A stretch of 64,000 nucleotides of DNA from Isoetes taiwanensis (taxonomy: Eukaryota > Streptophyta > Lycopodiopsida > Isoetales > Isoetaceae): contig JAJEKV010000148.1 of NCBI GenBank assembly GCA_021234155.1, positions 498,710 to 562,709 of the forward strand, read 5' to 3'. This document shows positions 56,759 to 64,000 of this stretch, piece by piece. Every line of letters starts with the position of its first letter. Position 1 is the first letter of the stretch. The translations under genes and the position numbers were made by a program. The notes beneath the pieces were generated by a model. The model made no database searches and had not been told where the DNA came from. It saw nothing but the letters and a program-made list of their open reading frames with translations.

Positions 56759-57788
56759 CGCATCGATCCGAGACATCGGATCGCCATTCTAGAATGGGAC
56801 GAGCATGCATGTCATGCATGCATGCGGGCGGCGCATGCCCGTTTTGGGTTGGGAGTTCGCTATTTGGTGTTTTGCATCCACGCCTCATCTCATCCGGCGC
56901 TTTCCTCTTCTCAGCATTACCTTATTCTCTTTGAATTGTTTCCGAGGCGGGGAGGGCTTCTTCCGCCTGGTTTAGCCAATTGGCGTATCTTTCTTGCTAT
57001 CCTTTATGGCCTTTGGCCTCGCCCCGTGACCTCGTCCTTGATCCTAGTTTGTAAGGAAGTTCTCTGGTAGTCGGGCGCTTTGTTGGTTTCTTGCGAGTCC
57101 CATTCTAGAATCGCATCGATCCGGTGACATCGGATCGCCATTCTAGAATGGGACGAGCATGCATGTCATGCATGCATGCGGGCGGCGCATGCCGTTTTGG
57201 GTTGGTAGTTCGCTATTTCAGGTGAGCCGCATCCCGTCTCATCGGTAGCTTCCTCTTCTCTCCCGGCAGTACCTTATTCTCTTTGAACCCACCCTCCCCC
57301 TTCTTTGTTTATTGTACAAGTTTTGTTTATCATGTTTTTCCACCCATTTGGGTGATGCTTTTTCTCCACCCATTTGGGTGATGCTATTCTGGTATGTTTC
57401 TCGTTTGTTGTGTTGGTGATGTGTGCACAGGGTTGGCGAGCGGCATCCGCTTTCGACTTCTTCATGCGGGGGTTTTGGGAGCGATTCTATGCCTTACGCT
57501 TGTCTAAGCCCCTTAGAAGGCTTATCACTAGGGTTTTTCCTCGAAAACCCGAAAGGGCGGGGTTTTTTAATCCCGGTGATAAGCTTTCGGCAGGTACATC
57601 AGCCACTCATCTATTTAGCATTGTATTTGTTTTGGGGTCCAAATGATATAATTGGATTTTCCCTTTATTTTTCGTGGGTAGTTCGCATGTGTGCGGCTAC
57701 CCACTGTCCACCATTGTAGAAAATCTGCTGAGATGAATGAGAAGCCTAGGAGCGCTTTGTTGGTTTCTTGCGAGTCCCATTCTAGAAT
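56759..57788. mobile_element. 1-kb hairpin-rich repeat, copy b, clean insertion relative to copy 1
   Basis: Copy 1 has GGAGATAATGACTATTG at 47287; copy 2 has GGAGATAAT, then 1030 bp, then GACTATTG. The insert starts CGCATCGATCCG and ends CCATTCTAGAAT, with AAT on both sides (56756-56758 and 57786-57788), consistent with a 3-bp target duplication. The hairpin module is at 57511-57591. This defines the boundaries of the whole family. Confidence 0.85.
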
Positions 57789-57790
57789 GA

Positions 57791-58210
57791 CTATTGAGGG
57801 CTCAGTAATTGCAGACGTTTATCTAGAACCTCAAGTATGTATAATGCCAAGTCATGCACAGATGGTGCTCTGAGAAGTTGTGGAAGCGTGGAATGGAATG
57901 CTAATGTCAAAAAATGATTCCGGACTATCTCAAAAGCAGGTTCATCTTCAATAACCTGTAACTGCTGGCAACAGGCACATAGTCTCGCTTCTCGCGGCAA
58001 TTGCGGCCGCTCCCATCTACCTGTCTCAATTCGTAGCCTGTGGGACCCCGTGCGAATTGATGCAATAGCTACAAGCTTGTTCCTGGACAATGAAGATGCA
58101 ATGGTTGCTTGGGGGCAGCTGAATCCGACATGCTCCATTCCAGATACAAACCCTCCATTCCAGACACAAACCCTGCCTGCTTCTTCAAATTTGGGCTGCC
58201 TACTTGTCAC
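57791..58210 (-). pseudogene. Reverse-transcriptase C-terminal zinc-motif fragment (copy 2)
   Basis: Same protein as 47298-47693 from SLSRNKLVAIASIRTGSHRL to the LLSPQ stop. The two copies differ upstream by a frame change around a CAGCTG site (GGGGCAGCTGAATCC here against GGGGCGGTGAATCC at 47615), one of the CTG/CAG-linked differences. Confidence 0.6.
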
Positions 58211-59596
58211 GCCTGCTTGTCAAATTTGGGTTGCCTGCTTGTTAAATTTGGGATGTTGGGTTATGGCTGCATGTGATTTAAAAATAATAGACACAAAACT
58301 ATCTAAGGAAAGAGATAATCAAAGCATTCGCTGCAAATTCCGCATAAAATCATAAAGTCATGCGCATGCATCTTCCTGCGTTCTATAGTCTAAAAAAATC
58401 CTTACATGAGAGGATGGATCCTTTGACAGACACGCATTATGTATGGAGCTGGAAGCCACACATGAAACATGAATCCTCTCTTTGACATGCAATTATTAAA
58501 GACACAAAGGGCAAAATGGACCTGCAGAAAATAAACACAACTGCAACAAAGGAATCTTCAGCATCCTTATCCAATAATTCAACAATTAACTCGTCATGTC
58601 TTACCCGGTGATCCCTTTACTGGCAGGACTGGATTCCACCCAGATTCATTTAAGAAATACTGAACACTGCCATGGCAACTGCACATGAAAAGCAAAGTAT
58701 GAAGCTTGAAAGAAGTCTAGGATGCAATTATTTTTTTACACTTCCTGAACCTTTGCTAAGTAGATTCAAATACCAGAAAGTAAAAAATAAATTCATTGAC
58801 TTAGCAAACCTGCAGATGTCAACAGAAGTTCACAATCCTGCTATATAAAAAAGCAAAGATGGTTGGACGCATTTGATAGTGTGTTGGAGTACGTAGTTGC
58901 CTCTGACAATTACATACTGGACCCTGTGAGCATCATTAAAGCGGCATTGTAGAAAGTTTCAAGATGCTAATGCCGCACATTGGAAAACATCTTTAAACAA
59001 TATAGTATGCTTACTTGTTTGCTGCAGATTCAAAAACACATATTCAAAGAACCTTGGAATGCAACCTTATTGTTAAGTTTTTAATGCAGCACACCTGCTA
59101 CAAAATACGGAAAATGGGATGTCTAAGTTCCTTTGAAAATGCTTAATGGGCCTATGACAGAGTTGCATGTTTACATCTAAAACTTCCAATTTGCAATACT
59201 ATTTGTAACCGTCTAAATCCATCAATTATGCTGAATAGGAAAGAATTGCAATGCTGAAAAAGAAAACCAGAATGTATCTCCTCTTTGTGCTTACCTCCTC
59301 TTGTGTTTAAGAACTTTTGTATACATTTGAAGACTAAAGAAAGATGCATGCAATACAATCCACAAAAATATCACGGCTTCCAAAAGGGCAAAGCTTCAAA
59401 TGAAAATGGTATCCTGCAAATGCAACATGTTGTATCAGAAGCATCATCCACGAAGATAAAAATTCAACAAAGAAGAACACCGTCCTTTAGAAGCAAGAAC
59501 AGCAGGGGCCCAAACTCTTAAACTCTTGAACGTAAGTATACGTACCATAGCATGCAAAGTGAAAGACTTAAAAGTAAAATATAAAATCCTTCGTGC

Positions 59597-59604
59597 TATA
59601 TAAA
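59597..59604 (+). promoter_or_regulatory. TATA box of the truncated protease gene (copy 2)
   Basis: TATATAAA, 44 bp before the ATG at 59648, as in copy 1. Confidence 0.6.
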
Positions 59605-59647
59605 CAGCTCATGCAACCAATTCAAGCATACAAAGCTAGAGCATCAA

Positions 59648-59947
59648 ATGGGTAACCTTCCTCGAGCACTTCTTGTGATCCTCATTTCTCTTTGCTTTGC
59701 AGCAGCACAGAGGAACACAGGCTATGTGTTGGATGATCTAAAATCTGAGCAAAGCCTGCAGAATCTGTTCCAAGGGTGGGCTGTAAAGCATGGCAAGATT
59801 TACAGTGGAGCCGTGGAGCGCAATATTTACTTAAAATACCATTTCCACAATAGTATAACTTCGAAACTTCTTGCCATCATAAAGGTTCCACGTAAGCTTG
59901 GCCTTAGAAAGGCACGTTATGAAATGTGTGCCTCTATAGAGTACTAA
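59648..59947 (+). pseudogene. Papain-family cysteine protease, N-terminal fragment (copy 2)
   Basis: Identical in protein sequence to 49158-49457: signal peptide, first half of the I29 propeptide, then an unrelated tail and stop. Identity of a truncated gene across both copies, while the flanks have diverged at many sites, may reflect only the lack of CTG/CAG hot spots, or weak constraint. No catalytic domain follows. Confidence 0.7.
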
Positions 59948-60084
59948 GACTGGAGATGCTGCAAGTCAATAATTTTATAGTATCATCTTCCATTACTTGT
60001 CCATTGCAACTCCAAACCCAATTTACTGGTAAAAGAACATATTACAACAGAGATTGCTAAATATTATGGCTCTGCCTCATAACT

Positions 60085-61066
60085 AACTTGATAAAAATAA
60101 TATGTTTAGCTCAAAGCCTTGTCATTTACTTTGAAAACGTGCAGCAAGAATTAAGTTGTACAAACAGTACATTCTTCAGGTTTTATGTGGCATGCACAGT
60201 AAATGAAAACTACAGAAAGAATTAAGTTGTACAAACTGTACATTCTTTAGGTTTCATGTGGCATGAGCACTTAAAAATTCAGCTATCACCGATCCGAAAA
60301 CCAGGGGAACATTGAGGCAAGTATATGAAGAAAATACCGGGGAGATTTGCTTAATGCAGAGATCAAAAATGTGGAAGGCTAGGACAACCATGCAAGGACC
60401 TCTGTCATAGCATCCGTACTCATCCAAATCTATAAGCCACAATGCATAGAGGTCTTGAAAAAAGAAATGAAGAACTGGCAGAAAAATGGGCCGATCATTG
60501 GGACCCTATCTCTGCAATAGAAGGGATGGAGATACTCACCGAAATGGGCTCCACCGAATGGCTCTTCACAAATAACTCCTCCTGAAATAGAACAACAGAC
60601 TATCCAATCAAAAGAAGAAGTAAAATGAAAATGGGCTCCGGCCGGAATGGCTACTCTATTAATACACAAAGATAACCTCATGCAAACAGATAAACATGCA
60701 CGCTTGCCATGCCGGAATTTTCGGCATGCCTAGAAACTAAACGGATGCATACGATCCCAAGACAACAGGTTCTGAGCCCAACCAAAGAAGGAAATGCCCA
60801 AGCCAGAAATTATAAAATGCAAGGCCGGATCCCTGCTCGATTTCACGCCATGATTCGATCTTTGGAGGAGGCCGAAATGCAAAGATTGCAGATGATCACC
60901 ATGACTCAGATTAGAGAAATAAGAAGCGATCCACCCAATGATTAACTTTGCAACGTTGCCCACCCTTAATATGCCCCCGAACCCTTCCAAACAAGGGAAT
61001 TTTTGGAGACATTATTTATAAGGGTAAAAAAAAAAAAATGCCCTTCACCATCAAAGGGCAAAATAA
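60085..61066. other. Unassigned sequence of duplication copy 2
   Basis: Counterpart of 49849-50831, without the LINE. No gene recognised. Confidence 0.45.
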
Positions 61067-62106
61067 TCGCATCGATCCGGAGACATCGGATCGCCATTCT
61101 AGAATGGGACGAAAGCATGCATGTCATGCATGGATGGATGCTGGCGCAAGATGCCCGCTTTGGTTGGGAGTTCGCTATTTCAGGCGCAGCGTTTCGCATC
61201 CACGCCTCATCCGGCTTCCTCTTCTCTCGATTACCTTTATTCTCTTTGAATTGTTTCAGGCGGGAGGGGCTTCTTCCCCGCCTGGTTTAGCCAATTTGGC
61301 GTATCTTTCTTACTATCCTTTACTCGCTTTTTGGCCTCGGCCCCGCGGACCTTCGATCCTCGATCCTAGTTTGTAAGGAAGTTCCCCGGTAGTCGGGCGG
61401 TTTGTTGGTTTCTTGCGAGTTCCATTCTAGAATCGCGATCGATCCGGAGACATCGGATCGCCATTCTAGAATGGGACGAGCATGCATGTCATGCATGCGG
61501 CGGCGATGCCCGCTTTTGGTTGGGGAGTTCGCTATTTCAGGCGCGTTTCTGCATCCACGTCTCATCGGCGCTTCCTCTTCTCTCGGCAGTACCTTATTCT
61601 CTTTGAACCCACCCTCCCCCCCTTCTTTGTTTATGATATTTTGTATAAGTTCTGTTTATCATGTTTTTCCACCCGCTGGGTGATGCTTTTTCCACCGGGT
61701 GATGCTATTCTGGTATGTTTTTCGTTTGTTGTGTTGGTGATGTGCGTGCTGGCGGGTTGGCGACATCTGTTTCGACTTCTCCATGCGGGGGTTTTGGGGC
61801 GATTCTATGCCTTTACGTTTGTCTAAGCCCCTTCGAAGGCTTATCACTAGGTTTTTTCCGAAAACCCTAAAAATGAGGGTTTTTAATCCCGGTGATAAGC
61901 TTTCGGCAGGTACATCAGCCACTCATCTATTAGCATTGTATTTGTTTTGGGGTCCAAATGATATAATTGGATTTTCCCTTTATTTTTCGTGGGTAGTTCG
62001 CATGTGTGCGGTTACCCACTGTCCACCATTGTAGAAAATCTGCTGAGATGAATGAGAAGCCTATCTATGGCGGTTTGTTGGTTTCTTGCGAGTCCCATTC
62101 TAGAAT
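61067..62106. mobile_element. 1-kb hairpin-rich repeat, copy c
   Basis: Counterpart of copy a. Same ends (CGCATCGATCC and CCATTCTAGAAT) with a hairpin module at 61831-61907, in which the inner GC-rich stretch has become CCCTAAAAATGAGGG while still pairing. Confidence 0.7.
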
Positions 62107-62608
62107 ATGCCATTATACATAAGGGTAAGATTTAAGAAAACCTTTAAATTTTGTTAAGGCCCATTTTGCACTATGGAAATTTTTATAATATTTTATTATT
62201 TACTATTTTCTTTTTAATTTATACATACATATATATATAATAAATCCAAAATTTATACATATATAAGTCAATATGCTTGCCAACAAAAAAAAAAAAAAAA
62301 GTCAATATCCATCGATTTCCAAAAATCCATCGATCTTTCAGCCATAAGCAAGCATATTGGTAAGACTTTATTCATACAGATTCCATCTCAGTGCCCATTT
62401 ATTTGCTGGCAAATTCCTGTCAGGTTTATTATTTTGAGTCCTTTGACAATAAATTGGACCTTCGACAGGCCTGTAAGAATCTTAGGAGTATAGATGGCTT
62501 TGTAATGCAAAGAATCCCAAGCATTTCAAAGAACTTTAATTATTTTTCATAGGGCTTTGTAATGCCGTAACTATGGTATCATAAGCTATGTTTTTTCTTT
62601 GGTAAGTA

Positions 62609-64000
62609 TCTTATATTATAATGTTATGTAATGGACCACGCCCTAAATCGGACGGCTGAGATCGTTCAATGAAATTGGACGGCTTAGATGTTATGTTTTA
62701 ACTTGCTTTTGCTTTAGGTTTTTCTGTTAGGTTTCTTATGCAAGAGCACCGTGGGCACTCGTTTTTTTTTTTTTTTTTTTTTTTTTTTGAGATCTAGAGA
62801 GATAGTATATTAAATAAAGAAAAGACTACAAAAAAAGGCCCTTAGAGGGCTCGAGCTAGAATCCCATACTGGGATCACAGCCCCCTTATCTCCTCTTTAC
62901 TAGGCTAGGTGCCTTACAATTACTCGTTTGTGGGAGGAGGGGCAAAACCCCCACCACCAGTATGGGGGGCCGCCTGTTCTGATCTGCCATGGAGGTTGAT
63001 CAACTGCTGCTTATGGCTTGGACGTGGAGATGGGTAATCATGTTAACCGCTCCGCCATCGAAACAAAGCCACCGGTAGATCACAAGGGGCCATCGAATGG
63101 GAAGGCAAAGGGCAAAGGCTAAGGCTAAGGCGTGGTAATGGCTAATGCATGGCGCAAATTAAATCCGCTATCGATGCATCAAAGACTTCAAGGCCCACAT
63201 GGGCTTATCGGGTTCTTCTTGAAGAGCTCTTCATCTCATCAGAACGAAGCTCTATGTTTATTTTGAGGAAACGATCGCATGTGCATGTATAACAAGAGTG
63301 CTACATTTCACTAGAGAAGTGTATTTTTGGCCAAGATCTTTGTTTCGAAGTTGAAGTGGTAAAGAAGGAGATCTTTGTTTCGAAGTTGAAGTGGTAAAGA
63401 AGGATTTGAGGTCGATGCCATGATATTGGACTAAAATCTATCCAAAATCTTCACTTTTCGACGTAAATAACTGAATGCCGCCGACCAAAAGGGGAAAATG
63501 GGGATTTTTCTGCAATGGACCTGGAACAAAGGAACGGTAAATGATTTGGGCGGATTTTAGAATTTAAGAGACCTTGGATCGGTGCTAGAATCGTGATTCA
63601 TTTCATTTCTTTGGTCAACTATAGACGTTGATGGCAGACATATGGAAGTGTACAAAGACAGGTGAATATAGTTCACCGAACAGTTGAAAATATCAAGAAC
63701 ATATCCCTGTTTTTATTTCATCATTGCTAATTATCTGCATTTTTTTCTAATTCTTATGCTTCTTACTGCATCTAAGAGCTTTTAGAATTTTTTGCTTGGC
63801 TTTCATTGCTCAAAGTTAATGCATCCGCGGGGATATGACTCGACCGCCCCTCTATTGTGGCCAAAAATTCTATAATAAACTCCCCGTGGGTTTTTCCATT
63901 AGCATCAAAGCAAAATAGTCCTAAACCATGGGTTCGTTTTAGTTGCAAGACGTGGCATCTTGCAAATTTATGCTTGATGAAGTATGGCATTTCGAATCTT
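62609..64000 (+). mobile_element. Helitron X-family copy, continues beyond the window
   Basis: Starts TCTTATATTATAATGTTAT after A at 62608. Interrupted at 62757-62970 by a LINE end. Otherwise matches 52363-53550. The 3' end lies beyond the window. Confidence 0.85.
62757..62970 (-). mobile_element. LINE 3' end insertion (about 214 bp), absent from the other X copies
   Basis: A run of 27 T at 62762-62788 is the poly-A tail on the minus strand. It is preceded by a LINE-like 3' end (CTTTATTTAATATACTATC) and a GAGCCCTCTAAGGGCC hairpin. The undisturbed site GTGGGCCGCCTG is seen at 52515. GGGC on both sides may be a short target duplication. Confidence 0.8.

Larger units (their letters stand above)
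54112..64000 (+). repeat. Tandem segmental duplication, copy 2 (runs off the window)
   Basis: Colinear with 44645 onward; the offset changes from about 9467 to 10490 to 10246 across the two insertion differences. It again ends in Helitron X 5' sequence (62609 onward), which continues to the window edge. A third unit beyond 64000 is therefore possible. Confidence 0.9.

Overview
The window looks like intergenic chromatin from a large, repeat-rich vascular-plant nuclear genome. The reasons are plant-type Helitron termini, LINE 3' ends with a reverse-transcriptase zinc-binding domain, and fragments of plant genes (importin-beta, LRR receptor kinase, cyclophilin, kelch protein, papain-type protease propeptide). 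A fern or another big-genome lineage is possible, but the sequence does not prove it. I see no complete host gene; nearly every gene-like piece is a fragment carried by, or decayed inside, mobile DNA.

Layout. 1-14.1 kb is decayed, mostly unrecognised sequence. It holds a promoter-like tandem repeat with a TATA box (3.45-3.65 kb), a short lysine-rich ORF (4.3-4.6 kb), an array of inverted 12-bp motifs (5.5-6.0 kb), an FCP1/HAD-phosphatase-like pseudogene (8.1-8.7 kb) and an unusual reverse transcriptase of the GIPMGFSCSP type (12.2-13.3 kb). These may be parts of one very large retroelement.

14.1-38.1 kb is a nested set of Helitrons whose boundaries can be read base by base. Element Z (14128-16362 plus 38130-38139, minus strand) was entered by X (16363-16369 plus 34026-38129, plus strand), and X was entered by Y (16370-34025, minus strand). 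Each insertion lies between A and T within the first ten bases of its host's 5' end. Z holds a 2-kb pyrimidine tract containing a SINE. Y holds four blocks of a 19-bp minisatellite (one inverted), an 815-bp satellite, a small inverted-repeat element, a cyclophilin exon and a further complete Helitron (27752-30607) that captured importin-beta and LRR-kinase pieces.

38.1-44.6 kb is mixed: a structured hairpin module, a 5'-truncated LINE, an unexplained 246-codon ORF and a broken kelch gene.

44.6-64 kb is a direct tandem duplication (copy 1 44645-54111, copy 2 54112 to the window end). Each copy has a truncated cysteine-protease gene with its TATA box, an RT zinc-motif fragment, Helitron termini and a 1-kb hairpin-rich repeat. 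The copies differ by three clean insertions. Other differences cluster at CTG/CAG sites, which suggests either consensus errors or a CHG-linked mutation process and makes many frameshifts here suspect.
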